Below are positions 32,765-43,701 of a DNA stretch of 64,000 bases, in pieces. The DNA is from Branchipolynoe longqiensis (lineage: Eukaryota > Annelida > Polychaeta > Phyllodocida > Polynoidae): the NCBI GenBank assembly GCA_030323885.1, contig CM059193.1, positions 96,983,937 through 97,047,936 on the forward strand. The letters run 5' to 3'. The notes beneath the pieces were generated by a model that was not told where the DNA came from, did not search any database, and saw only the letters and a list, made by a program, of their open reading frames with translations. A program made the position numbers and the translations under genes. The number at the start of each line of letters is the position of its first letter. Position 1 is the first letter of the stretch.

Positions 32765-33302
32765 TGAAATAGCACTACTCATTTGGAACTGGGCGCAGAA
32801 ATACAAAGTATGGTTAACGGTGGTACACATTCCAGGGTTACAAAACACTCTGACAGATAAAAAGAGTAGGATTTTCCATGAGCCCCTTGAATGGTCACTA
32901 AATAAAACCATTTTCAACAAAATTTATCAAAAATGGGGTAAACGCACAATAGACTTATTTGCTTCCAGAAATAATTTTAAATTAAAACGGTATGTGTCAT
33001 GGCATCCAGAACCAAATGCATGGCACATAGATGCCTTCTCAATGATTTGGCGAAATGAATTCTTTTACATTTTCCCCCCATTCAACATCATAAGCAGAGT
33101 AGCAAGGAAGATACGACTGGAGGAAACGCATGCGATCCTCATCGTCCCCGAATGGGACACACAACCATGGCTAGCGGTGTTAATGTTGACAGCCAAAGGC
33201 TGCCTACGATTCCGAAGATCCCGAGGAAACCTGATGCACCAAGGCCCCCTGGCACGACACGGAAATGTATCAACGACTCCGCTGCTAGCATTCCTTTTCT
33301 AA
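32727..33302 (+). pseudogene. DIRS copy 2 Dam-like methyltransferase domain
   Basis: The frame reads WLTVVHIPGLQNTLTDKKSR (end of RNase H), then IDLFASRNNFKLKRYVSWHP, HIDAFSMIW, and FFYIFPPFNII. DLFAS..N....RYVSW.P.P....DAF...W....FY.FPPF is the signature of the adenine-methyltransferase-like domain found between RNase H and recombinase in many DIRS elements. FPPF stands at the DPPY-like position. Enzyme activity in these elements is not established. The frame differs from that of the RNase H upstream. Confidence 0.75.
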
Positions 33303-34258
33303 ATAAATATCTAGAACAATTCGGATTAGATAAGGTCACTCAACAATGGTTGGTGTCACACACGTGGAGGAAAGGGACAGTCAAGATGTATACCACATAC
33401 TTAAAGAAGAGGGGAGTGCATTGCCTAATCAAGAAGGGAAACCTATGAACCCGTCTATATCCCAGGTAGCAAGCTTTCTCAGAATGCTAGAAGATGAAGA
33501 TTTAGGCTATGGAGCCATTAATGCGGTGAGATGTGCCTTATCTATAATTATCCCACGAATAGAGGGCCAGACTATAGGAAAACACCACATGATTCATTGG
33601 GTGTTACGTTCTATATATGAACGGAACCCCCTGAAACCGAAATACAATCGTTTCTGGGATGTGTCGCTAGTGCTTAAATTATTTAAACAATGGCCACACA
33701 ACAAACATCTGGACATAAAACAATTAGGTTTTAAAGTAGCGATGCTCCTTCTGTTAGTAACAGGACACAGAGGTCAGACAATAGTCGCCCTTTCGCTAAC
33801 TGGTCTCGAAATAGACAAGACCGAAGCAACGTTTGATTTAACAACTTTATTAAAATCAAATCGTTTGGGAGATCCCCTGTCAACAGTGAGTGTCACAAGA
33901 TTCGCTGAGGATCAGAAGCTATGTGACGTATCAGCCATACGGGCGTATTTATCCAAGACTAAAAGTATAAGAAACTCAAGACAATTGTTGATAAGCTTTA
34001 TTAAGCCACATAAGGGCATCTCGCGCGATTACCTCGCGCGATGGACAATTAAGGTGTTAACACTAGCTGGAGTTAATACAGAACGATACACCTCGCATTC
34101 TACAGGAGGAGTAATGGTTTCAAAAGCTCGATTGCTAGGGATTTTGGTAAAATGAATCCTGGCCCATGCAGGATGGAAAACAGCCAGATCGTTTGCAAAA
34201 CATTACAACAAACGACTGGAAAAGTCAAGTGGGATTGCAAAACGATTGCTCCAAGACT
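33240..34258 (+). pseudogene. DIRS copy 2 tyrosine recombinase
   Basis: The N-terminal SAM-like part (LNKYLEQFGLDKVTQQWLVS, RKGTVKMYTTYLKK) is in one frame and the rest in the frame from 33346: SISQVASFLRMLEDEDL, LLLVTGHRGQTIVALSL (box I Arg present). The C-terminal motif reads HSTGGVMVSKARLLGILVK, then a TGA stop at 34153-34155, then ILAHAGWKTARSFAKHYNKRL. The HxxR arginine (HSTR in DIRS copy 1) is Gly here. With a frameshift, a stop and a lost catalytic residue, it is inactive. Confidence 0.8.
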
Positions 34259-34414
34259 AGATGATAAAGGTGAGACACACACAAATTTTCAATCTCACTT
34301 TATTATTATATACAATTGATATTACATGCTTGTTAAAAGAGATAAGCGATAAATAATAAAATTTCAGGATAAAAATGCTATTACGTAAAAGTCTCCCTTG
34401 CCTGCGGCTAGCCA

Positions 34415-34436
34415 GAGGCTGTATACCAAGGTAAAA
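34415..34436 (+). repeat. DIRS copy 2 right terminus
   Basis: AGAGGCTGTATACCAAGGTAAAA, equivalent to the inverted terminal repeats of copy 1. Confidence 0.7.
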
Positions 34437-34458
34437 TAGATTAGTTAGACAAATCTTA

Positions 34459-35240
34459 AGGGGCTGTCACATTAGGTTTTTTTGCGGGAGCGTATGGCGG
34501 CGTAGGCGCGTTACGTCATATACGTCGGCATACGCTGTATACGCTACTCATACACTATGCATACGCTACTCATACGCTACTCATACGCCGCCAGGTGACG
34601 GGTTATGTGAAGCGTATGAGGCATACGCCCCCATACGCTTTCATAAATCCGTCCGTCCAAATTTTGTTGTGCATGCTCAAAAAATCTCGACCTATGAGGG
34701 CATATGGCCCATATGCTGCTCATGCGCCGGCATACACTCCTCATACGCCGGCGTACGCTCCTCGTACGCTAGGGGTACGCCGGCATAGGTTTTTCATACG
34801 CTCAACTTGCATCACCAGCGTATGTCTAGCGTATCTCTCGTGTATGTATCGTATGCATAACCTACGAGTTACATATGGGAGCGTACTCCTAGCGTATGCA
34901 CACCATATGCACAGCGTATTCAAAGCATATGCCATAGGTCTCGACATCGAGGTTCCGCTTAGGTTACGCATACGCTACTCATACGCTCATCCGCTATGCG
35001 TATGCTACGCATACGCTACGCATACACTCCACATGCCAATCAAAGCTGTCAAAACATCTCACAGTACGCTCACATACGCTCCTGGTACGCTCCTCATACG
35101 TTCCTCGTACGCTCCTCATACGTTCCACATATGCTCAAACCCGCCCGAAAGTTCACCGCAGGTCATCATAGGCTGACACCCGCACGACTTACGTAGGTTT
35201 TCAATACTCTCCCGCCATACGACGTAATGTGACAGGGCCT
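34459..35240. mobile_element. PIF/Harbinger-like MITE, 782 bp, filled with TACGCTNCTCA repeats
   Basis: Termini AGGGGCTGTCACATTA and (reverse complement) AGGCCCTGTCACATTA. TTA at 34456-34458 and 35241-35243 is a 3-bp target duplication. TTA/TAA targets and GGG..TGT.ACATTA termini fit PIF/Harbinger. The uninterrupted site is at about 21,650 in inverse orientation. The interior is an array of ATACGCT(A/C)CTC motifs on both strands with high CpG and no transposase; open frames across it are repeat artefacts. Confidence 0.85.
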
Positions 35241-35460
35241 TTACCTGGGTATAGATGATGGATAACTATTGTTTTCCCGAGGTATAAGCCTCGGATAGAC
35301 GTGGGTGAGGGCCCACCCACCACACCCTACCACGTCTATTCAGTTGGCTTGTACCAAGAAAACATTACAATTACAATATTATAAATTGTTTATTAGGAAT
35401 CATTTTTATCCTGAATTAGTAGGTAAAGATTGCTGGACTGGAAGTGCTTCCTTCTCCCTC
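35241..35460. repeat. DIRS terminal segment facing copy 2
   Basis: 35272 onward reads TTTTCCCGAGGTATAAGCCTCGG, a second DIRS-type terminus in inverse orientation. 35340-35460 resembles 21459-21590 (TATCCTGAATTAGTAGGTAAA, GATTGCTGGACTGG). It looks like a collapsed DIRS remnant joined to LINE sequence at about 35,461. Confidence 0.55.
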
Positions 35461-37958
35461 TTTTCAGGGCCCTATTTTGTAGTATCTGCAATTTTTGAAG
35501 TAGCTCTTTTTTAGCACCCATGTAGATTACATCCCCATAGTCAAAGCAGGGGAGTACCATGCCTTTGAAGATTTCTATTGACATATCTTGTGTCATATAG
35601 TTTCTTAGTTTAGCAAATAGCCATAGTTTGTGATTTACTTTTTGTATGATTTTTGTTACACACAGATTGTAGTTTAGCTGGCTATCTAGTTCTAGGCCTA
35701 GGTATTTGTAGTGATTTACACTTTCCAGTGTTTGGTTTCCTAGTGTGCATTGTGATTGCTGTATGTGAGAAGAGTACTGGTTTAGATTTATTTGCATTGA
35801 TGGTTATTTGATTGGATTCACACCAGCTGTCCAGCTTTAGCAGGAGGTTGTTGAGTTTGGTTGCTACCTCCTCTACTGTGCTTCCTTCTGCATATACGAC
35901 AGCATCATTTGCAGATAGCTGGAGACATTATGTCTCCAGCCATTTTTCTAGGTCATGTATGTATAGTATAAATAGTAGTGGTCCCAGGACTGACCCTTGG
36001 GGTACACCACAGGTGACAGTTTGTTGGTCTGAGAGTGTACCATTTACTTTAGTTTGTTGCTGCCTGTTGCTTAGGTAGCATTTTATCCAGTTTATTGATT
36101 TGGATTTAATGCCCATGTTGTTTAATTTTCTTATTAATATGCTGTGGTCTACAGTGTCAAAAGCTTTGCTGAAGTCGATGAAGGCTGCTCCAACTAATTT
36201 CTTTTGGTTCAATGATGCCAGCACATCACTTGTTAGGTTTGCTATTGTTTTTGATGTGGAGTGTAGTTTTCTGAAACCTCATTGCCTCTTGTTTAGTATA
36301 TTGTTTTTTTCCAGGTGCTCATTTATGTGCCTGTGGAATATTTGTTCAATTAGCTTGCCTGGTGTTTGCAAGATTGATATTGGTCTGGAGTTCCCCATGT
36401 TTTGTTTGTCACCACTTTTTTAGATGGGGGTGATGGTTGCCATCTTCCATGCTGTGATGAACTGTCCCTGCTCAAATGATATGTTGAACAGGTCGACCAT
36501 GGTATCTGGGATGGCTTGGAGTGCCTCTTTTAGTATTTTTGTGGGGATTCCATCTATTCCACTTGGTTTGTTTTCATCTATGTCATTTATTAGCTGTGTT
36601 AGTTCTTTTAGGTCAGTTTTGCAGGGCCTCTATGCATGGAGCGGTGTTAGCGAGCCAAACCACAGCTAAGGCAGGATTTCTGGTTTAGCGCCGAAAAGTC
36701 GCTATGCATGGAGCAGTGTTAGGCCTAACACCGCAAGTTTAAAGTCGGATATTCTAATGCCAGCCCATAGGAGGTTTACAGCGGTGTTAGTGTTAGGTTA
36801 GTGTCAGGATGGAGCCCAAATCTATACAATGCTTTCATATTTAACAGAATTAAATACGCAATAAGTGAAATTTAATCAAATTAACCCTAAAAATGAAGCG
36901 CTATTAACACTTCCGCCGCATTGGCGGTGATATTAAAATTGTCGAATCGACGAATGTAAAGTAAACAAATCACCGCCGCCCCATCGACGTCGCTATCCAT
37001 ACTGCCATCGCCGCCGCATCGGCGGCAATATATTAAGCCCAAATCTATTCAATGCTATCATATTTAACAGAATTAAATACGCAAAAAGTGAAATTTCATC
37101 AGATTAACCCTAAAAACGAAGCGATATTAACGCTTCCGCCACATTAGCGGTGATATTAATAGTGTTGAATCTACGTATGCAAGCAACCCCCGCCGCCTTA
37201 GTAACAAGCGCGCTGGTTCCCGGTGGGTAGAGAAGGCAATATATTAGGCCCAACCAAGTGCTCGCCGGCAACATGCTCAGAGAAATTTCCATAATGAATA
37301 AATTAATTCACATATAGCTAACACTCACCGTTTAAGTGCCCATGCATACGGCGTGACATAGTTCTCGATAACCGGTGGTAGCTACACTGTGTTAGACGGT
37401 TAACACCACATGCCGCTAACACTGCTCCATGCATATCGGCCCAGGTGGGGATTTCATCCTGGATATTTTCTGACTTGTTTTCCCAGATTCTTGTTAATTT
37501 CTTTGATAACCTTTGTCCTACCATGGCAAAGTGTGTATTTAGTTTGTTTGCTGCATCACTATCTGTGTGCATATTTCCATCCTTATCCTGGAAGCTTATC
37601 CGTTCTTGTATCTTATTTTGGGGGAATAGTGAGGTTACATTTTTCCAGAACTTATTTGCGTTGCTTCCCCAGTCCTTGTCTTTTATTATATATTTCCTTT
37701 TTGCTGCCCATACTGCTTTGAGGGAGTAGTTTCTGGCAGTATTATAGGCCCTTTTTCCTCTGGGTCTTTAGTACGTTTCACTTTGTCACATAGCCTTCGT
37801 TTTGTTGCGATATGCGTTAACAGTTCCCTGTCTACCCACGGGTCTTGGTTTCTCTGTATTTTTAGTTTCTTTATGGGACACATCTCATCTAATGATCGTT
37901 TTATTTCTGTGACAATGTTATTCCAGATATCAGGATCATCTCTGTCTGTTCTGAGGTT
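35461..37958 (-). pseudogene. LINE copy 1 (CR1/L2/Jockey-like), interrupted
   Basis: On the minus strand it covers the region between endonuclease and RT (WVDRELLTHIATKRRLCDKV), then INDIDENKPSGIDGIPTKIL, FIDFSKAFDTVDHSILIRKL, VTCGVPQGSVLGPLLFILYI. A TAA at 35928-35930 is followed by SAND at the YADD position, then the thumb region (HYKYLGLELD). It ends at 35,461 inside the coding region, so it is 3'-truncated at a DIRS junction, unlike normal 5' truncation. It carries several stops and the 818-bp TIR element. Closely related to copy 2 at 47.8 kb. Confidence 0.88.
36624..37442. mobile_element. Non-autonomous TIR element inside LINE copy 1
   Basis: The left end GGGCCTCTATGCATGGAGCG and the reverse complement of the right end GGGCCGATATGCATGGAGCA pair through GTGTTAGCG, about 30 bp. 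LINE copy 2 is continuous at the same place (47,887-47,890: CACCTGCAAAACTG). The target duplication is at most 2 bp (AG). The interior holds two direct ~140-bp repeats (36813-36950 and 37027-37168) with CCGCCGCATTGGCGG palindromes. No transposase. Superfamily uncertain. Confidence 0.85.
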
Positions 37959-38194
37959 GTCATGAAAGGTTGGTTCATTTGAAAATTCATAGACATAAAA
38001 ATGTGTTGAATATTACCATTTTGTCATGAAAAGGTTGGTTCATTTAAAAATTCATAGACATAAAAATGTGTTGAATATTACCATTTTGTCATGAAAAGGT
38101 TGGTTCATTTGAAAATTCATGGACATAAAAATGTGTTGAATATTGCCATTTTGTCATGAAATGTTGGTTCATTTGAAAATTCATGGACATGAAA
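37959..38194 (+). repeat. 64-bp tandem repeats, relic of a Gypsy-like 3' region, left part
   Basis: Nearly four units of TCATGAAAAGGTTGGTTCAT..AAAATTCATAGACAT..AAAATGTGTTGAATATTACC. The array resumes at 39725 after the RTE insertion. ACATGAAA at 38187-38194 is the left target duplication. Confidence 0.85.
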
Positions 38195-39724
38195 TCAATC
38201 AATCAATCAATAGTTCCATCCTCTAGTCGAGGGTTGGATGCAATGGTTCTCCACTTGTCCCGATGTTGTGCTGTTCTGATAGACTGTGAATAATTCAAGC
38301 CTGTCCACTGTGAAATATTTGTAAACCATGATGTTCTTGGTCTCCCTCTCCCTCTGCTGCCATTCACCTTCCCTTCCAACAATGTACGGTATATTGAACT
38401 CTGACGAATGATGTGGCCAAAATAAATAAGTTTCTTTGTCTGTATAGTGGCAAACAAGCTTTTCTTATTTTTAATTTTTCTGAGAACTTCTTTGTTGGTG
38501 ATCTTCTTTGTCCATGATATTTTCATCATCCTTCGATAAGTCCACATCTCAAATGCTGCTAAACGTTTGTACATTTTCTTAGAGATTGTCCATGTCTCTG
38601 CCCCATACATTAGAGTAGACCACACATAACACTGAAGAATACGCTTCCTTGTTTGTATTAATATCTTACTTGATGTTAACACTCTATACATTTTGGAGAA
38701 TGTTGTTCGGGCTATTGTTATCCTTCTTTTAATTTCTTCCTCACATCTCCCATCATTTGTAATCTTTTGTCCGAGATATATGAATTCGGATACTTGTTCT
38801 ATGTTTGTGCCATCTATGGTTATATTGACATTTGGTTTATCTGTCTTTTTACTTATAACCATTGTTTTGGTCTTCCTGGCATTCATCTTCATGTTGAATA
38901 GTATTCCAGCTTTATTGATTCTATTCACTATATCTTGTAGGTTTTTCTCACTGTCTGCTAGTATTACACTGTCATCGGCATATCTAAGATTGTTGACGTT
39001 CATGCCACCTATTGTCACTCCCTTGCAATCTTCAATGTGTCTGAAAATCATCTCTGTGTACAGGTTAAATAGACATGGTGACAATACACACCCCTGTCGA
39101 ACTCCTCGTTTAATCATAACTTCATCCGATAGGCCCTGCTCCATTTTTATAAATGCATGTTGTGTCCAGTATAAGTTCACAATTAGTTTAATGTCTTTGC
39201 CATTGACACCAATATCTTGTAAACATTTGATTAACAGTTCATGATTGACTCGGTCGAAGGCCTTCTCATAGTCAATAAAGCAGGCATAAACATCCTGGTT
39301 CACTTCACAATAACGTTCACAAATCATTCTCATATTGAAAATCCCTTCACGTGTACCTCTTCCAGATATAAACCCACTTTGTACGTTACTGATTTGTTCT
39401 TCAATTTTCTGTCTGTTTCTCAGTAAAATTATTTTCAGGATCATCTTCAACATATGACTCATCAGGCTTAGTGTTCTGTACTCAGTACACAATGTTGGTT
39501 TTAGCTTCTTTGGGAGTCGTACAAATATGGATTCATTCATATTCAATGGTATAAATCCAGTCTCATAGATGTCAGTTACTAGCTTATGAATGATTTGAAT
39601 CCCCACTTCATCTAGTCCTTTTATCATTTCTGATGTTATCTGGTCACTTCCAGGAGCCTTACCTGCCTTTAGATCATTGATAGCCTTCTCTGGGTTCCCT
39701 CTGTCATCATTGTATAGTTCGTTT
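38195..39724 (-). mobile_element. RTE-type LINE, 5'-truncated, minus strand
   Basis: ACATGAAA flanks it (38187-38194 and 39725-39732). Its 3' end on the minus strand is a (TTGA)n run, typical of RTE simple-repeat tails. It carries an open RT frame with no stop, nearly identical in sequence to the copy at 58554-60705. Confidence 0.88.
38203..39724 (-). CDS. RTE reverse transcriptase, open but 5'-truncated
   Basis: About 507 codons of uninterrupted RT from the element's 5' break (VNELYNDDRGNP) to the stop at 38203. Visible motifs: LKAGKAPGSDQITSEMIK, FIDYEKAFDRVNHELLIKCL (motif A), RGVRQGCVLSPCLFNLYTE (motif B), YADD at 38971-38982 (motif C), FIYLGQKITNDGRCEEEIKR, then the RTE C-terminal region (MYGAETWTISKK, RGRGRPRTSW). 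The frame extends 14 codons into flanking DNA at its 5' side. The endonuclease domain is absent, so it cannot mobilise itself. The clean frame points to recent insertion. Confidence 0.9.
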
Positions 39725-40963
39725 ACATGAAAATGTGTTGAATATTGCCACTTATTGTCATACAATTGATTAGCTTCATGCTGTCATTGACATTGTGGAA
39801 ATTGGTCTATAAATCATATTGATTGTCTTTGAGCTGGAAAATGCATATTGTTATATAATCTATTGGAATAGATTTGAGAGTTGAAAATACTTGAGGAAAT
39901 CTATTATTCAAATACTTTACTGAATAAAAATCAGCGAAGAAATGTAACACAAAGAAATGTAACTTTCTGCGAAATGATGACCAAGATTGATAGCGACTCT
40001 ACAAGAATGGATCGATATTGTCAATATCACAATGTGAATGCAGTAGTTCGGAGGAGAACACTGGCATATATAATTAAATCGAAGAAATAATTGACATTTC
40101 GCCGATGGAGTCATTTAACATGAAAAAACGACGGCAACTGCTAAGGAAATGTATGGAAACTGCGACATCATGTAAAACTATAGCTAAAAGCTAGAAATCT
40201 ACTATTATTTATTTGTGGCCATTGTAATTTCAAAGTTCAAAGCGAACCACTGTCATTGCTTTGTTTACCTCTTGATGCTGAGTATATGCTGTGGGTATAC
40301 AGCTTTCTGTTTGTGCTATTTTTGTTAAAACTGATATTTGATGTTAGATACTTGTATGTAACATATGTAATTACATTTTGAATCTACTTCTGCCTTTATT
40401 TCCACTCAAAACGACTTATTTTTGGTTAAATCGGAGAATTTGGTTGGGTTTTGCAAGAAAATAGTCTGTGACACTAGGTCTATGGAGACCTGTCAAGCAA
40501 CCATGCATCTACCATCGACGTTGTCAGGTTTCTCTGAGTTTGACAGCCGGAAAGACGAAATGAATGGGCCAAGCATATCAATGTGGTGCTAAATGGTAGT
40601 AATGCCAAATCCGATTTGTACCAGTGTAAGGTTGTACCAGTGTAAGGTTGATGCTGTCAGACTGAACACTACCCTTTAGAGTATCACTAGGATCGCTGAA
40701 GTGTCACAGAGTTGGAAAAAGGTCAGTTAGACTAAGAATGGTAGCAAATTGTTTGTATGCATCTTTTAACATCTAATTGAATGTCAGAAATGCATTATAT
40801 TCTTTGTAAGTGGGCTAAAACGGTGATTATAACAATTATTTTTGTATTCAAAGTCAAAAACCTTATCCATTAAAAATGTTAGATATTAAGATATTATTAA
40901 TTATTGGTTTATTGATTCAATAAAGTAAAATGAAGACAACGTAGTGATGGAGGGACGGAGTAT
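39725..40963 (+). repeat. Relic of a Gypsy-like 3' internal region, right part
   Basis: 40,130-40,963 aligns with 12,790-13,799 of the intact Gypsy element. Shared blocks include GAACCACTGTCATTGCTTTG, CTATGGAGACCTGTC, CTACCATCGACGT, CCAAATCCGATT and GACAACGTAGT. It ends with a polypurine stretch ATGGAGGGACGGAG followed by TATGTCGTAAAAT where an LTR should start. Beyond that the LTR text is different, so this is a related but separate family. No coding frame. Confidence 0.75.
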
Positions 40964-41116
40964 GTCGTAAAATATTCTGATTTACGGCATCGGGGGGAAT
41001 GCAAATGTTCTATTACTGATCAGGTGTATGTGACCGGGCACATGTATGTATATGTAAGTGCTGGTGGTGCCTGAGTGGGATATAATATATAGCCATTCTA
41101 CAACTAGATACATACA
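40964..41116 (+). other. Possible LTR or leader start
   Basis: TGTCGTAAAATATTCTG after the purine tract could be an LTR beginning. TATAATATATA near 41,080-41,092 could be a TATA element. No second copy was found to confirm it. Confidence 0.3.
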
Positions 41117-42445
41117 TTGTGCATGTTGGTTGACAACATGGGTAATTTGCGTGCTGCAAAGGGCTATGGTGGCGCCCCCTGGGTTTGACTCCCAAACTCG
41201 TCTCACCTCTCACTCCTGCCGGGCCCTGGGCGACCCCAAATCTCGCGCCTACGAGAAGCTGTGACATCACACCGGCCTCCCTAGGCCAACCCAGTCACCA
41301 GCCACTTCGCCACACGATGACGAACACTAACCACAACCCAGATTTCTTAGCTTCTTCAGCCTACTGGTGTGTTCTCCACGATGCCATGCACCACTAAACG
41401 CCAGCGCGCACCCTCCCCCAAGCGAGAGGCTGCCACAGTAGCAGCCGCCACCCGACCACGTGGATGCCCGTGCTCAACCGTCGCACCAGCCCCGGCGACT
41501 ACCCCAGGATGCAACCAGCCAAGACAGGGCTGCAGCCGCCACAGCCACACGCAAAGCGGATGCACTGGAATGCCAACAGGAATGCTCCAACAGTCACTGA
41601 CCGACACACTAGCCCAGCAGACGGAAGTAAATCAAACTATTCTTGCGGGAATGGATACCATGGAGGCTGGCAAGCACAAAAGGAAATGCTTGCCCAGCAG
41701 AGAGCCATCGGTGGTGTTTATTACACCCAGCCGATCTGATTGCCGCAGCAGCGCCTGCGACCACAGGAGGTCGCGATCCATGCTGGCAACATCATCCGAC
41801 TGTCGGCCCGCAAAACGTTGTACCAAAAAGCAGAGGAAACATCGATCCAGCTGCCACACTGATGAGAAGGAAGGCACCGCAGCAGGAGGAGCACACCGCA
41901 ACACAACTCATCATCATCGGAGGACGACTCCCGGCACTGGGAGGTGATCGATGAATTCATGAACAACAAAAAGCATGGCCACAAAAAGTCACGAGGTAGG
42001 AAACCACTTCTTCCGCACCATTATGTGATAAGTGCTGATCATATGGGGAAGGTGGGACTGGGTGAAAGCACCTGGCATGAGTACCTGTCCGCCTTCTATA
42101 GGATGGCCGACGACCTGGCTGTCCCACAATCGTGGACAGCCCCCATGCTGGCTGACTGGGACACTTGTTTAAACTGGTCGGAGCGGGGGTTCGGTATGAT
42201 CGACAACGGGAGGCTCCCGAAACGATGGAAGGACATACAGCGGGATGCGGGCACTAAAAAATACCACGAGTAGTAGCTATCAACCTTACAAGCACTGCAA
42301 TTTCAACCATGACACTGATGGACGACCATGTCAGAGGTGGAACTCTGGGAGGACTGTGGATTTGCATCTTCACACGGAACGGGATTGGAGCACCGCGCAC
42401 ACGTCTGTGACTGGTGCGTGAACAAGTATCGTAGGGCCAACACAC
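41117..42445 (+). pseudogene. Gag-like ORF1 of a YR retrotransposon, broken (second copy of the 25-kb family)
   Basis: The leader 41117-41155 matches 24712-24760. Coding similarity is spread over several frames: 41944-42273 has VGLGESTWHEYLSAFYRMAD, WTAPMLADWDTCLNWSERG, MIDNGRLPKRW, KDIQRDAG, matching the 25.8-kb locus. The tail at 42328-42445 reads CGFASSHGTGLEHRAHVCDWC with VNKYRRANTHK, a more complete C..H..C..C cluster than the other copy. Upstream, 41369-41940 is a frameshifted low-complexity N-terminus. Likely a nucleic-acid-binding Gag. No RT remains in its own reading frame. Confidence 0.55.
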
Positions 42446-42835
42446 ATAAAGTAACGGACTTTAATAATAAAAAAACATCAACAGAAGACAAAATCAAACA
42501 ACACAGGAGGAGATAACAACCAGCAGGATGTTCGTTAAACGGCTCGGACAGAGCCGTTAAATCACAGACAAACACCCCAAATACCTGGAGGAGCACGGTA
42601 AACTTAACAATGTCCAAATTACAAATGCTGATTCTACTGTTTCGTGTATTCTGTCTCATTTCACCACACGTAACAGTTGTACAAACATGGCCGCCCTTGC
42701 CCTGGTGCTCAGTCCTGCTATTGCTGCCACCCCAGAGGGGCGGATGCCAGTAACCGTGACAGCTGAAACAACACGGGTAAGACGGCGGGCCGCCACCACT
42801 CAGATGTCAGTGCCACCCTAATCCCCTCTGTTCAT
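42446..42835 (+). other. Spacer after the gag-like gene
   Basis: No domain seen. A frame around 42,690-42,830 may belong to the start of a second ORF. Confidence 0.35.
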
Positions 42836-43237
42836 GTGCCAACCTCAGAAGTCGCACACATAACCGAGTGCCCCCCTGCACTGACCGCCGCACCAACACC
42901 CGTGCCACAGGGCTTCAAAGGTGACAGCCCAATGCCAGCAACTCCTGCAGATAACCGAAAACCAGGCTCGCCTAAGCCGCTGCCGGCCCCACCTGAAGGA
43001 AGTGCTACCATCCCACGCGATGGGGTGGCGACCGTAGGCAAGGAAGCCACCACCCCTCGCCCCCAAGCTGGCCCACTGGACTGGCGTGTTGACCACACAC
43101 ACACAGATGTACCAGCAACCATATACAAAACCAGCAGCCCTAAACCACCAGCTGGCCCCAGAGACATCAACACACACCACACCGACAACAATGAACACCA
43201 CGTCCACGCCGGGGCATCACACAAACACCCGGAATGA
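42836..43237 (+). pseudogene. Proline/alanine/threonine-rich ORF, possible ORF2 start
   Basis: 133 codons: PTPVPQGFKGDSP, PADNRKPGSPKPLPAPP, TPRPQAGPLDW. No catalytic motif. Position downstream of a YR gag-like gene and low-complexity composition match the proline-rich starts of ORF2 in other YR elements here, but this is only positional. It is cut off at about 43,330 by a TA-rich run. Confidence 0.3.
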
Positions 43238-43339
43238 CGCTTCACATTCAGGCCAATTACTTCCCCAGCCTGCTCAAGGATAAGCCACGCCATCACCAGC
43301 AGTCTGAGTTCAGTGCACGGGTGCATTTTTTGTAGCAAT

Positions 43340-43477
43340 CTGCAGCTACATATATATAAACATACATATGCATATATCTAGATATACATTTAACCGTTCT
43401 ATTCCTTTAGTTCAATTAATATACCTTGGATTCCCCGCTCCTGCTGCTGGCTTCCGCCATCTCTCCTTCTTCGTAAC
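43340..43477. repeat. TA microsatellite and 32-bp repeat
   Basis: TAACCGTTCTATTCCTTTAG with TTCAATTAATAT (43391-43422) is repeated exactly at 46421-46452, at the start of the SINE. It may be a SINE head fragment. Confidence 0.5.
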
Positions 43478-43701
43478 GGTTATTTACACAAAAGAAATAT
43501 ATAGAATAAGGTGTACAATACCTGTTGAATACACAATTTGCACCATGTAACACAATGAAATCGTGAAACCCAAATGTTCCATAACAATATGGTACAGTAA
43601 TGTCATATAACCAGATCTATATTAGTCTCCATTCCATCTGTTGATTTCAGGTCAACAGGTCCTTTCTTCACAGGTCCCCACACTTCCTTCAGTCCATTGT
43701 A

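Larger units (their letters stand above)
29895..34436 (+). mobile_element. DIRS-type retrotransposon copy 2 (main body)
   Basis: Coding order gag, reverse transcriptase, RNase H, Dam-like methyltransferase, tyrosine recombinase, as in DIRS1-like elements. The right terminus GAGGCTGTATACCAAGGTAAAA (34415-34436) matches the inverted termini of copy 1. The left terminus is missing: homology starts at about 27,565 next to a microsatellite. Several frameshifts and a stop make it defective. It is better preserved than copy 1. Confidence 0.85.

Noticed and set aside
34595..35176. 193-codon frame rich in Tyr/Ala/His
   Set aside because: It runs through the TACGCTNCTCA repeat array of a MITE and has no domain.
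37959..38194. Possible CRISPR-like array
   Set aside because: The 64-bp units are directly tandem with no unique spacers, and the context is eukaryotic transposon DNA.
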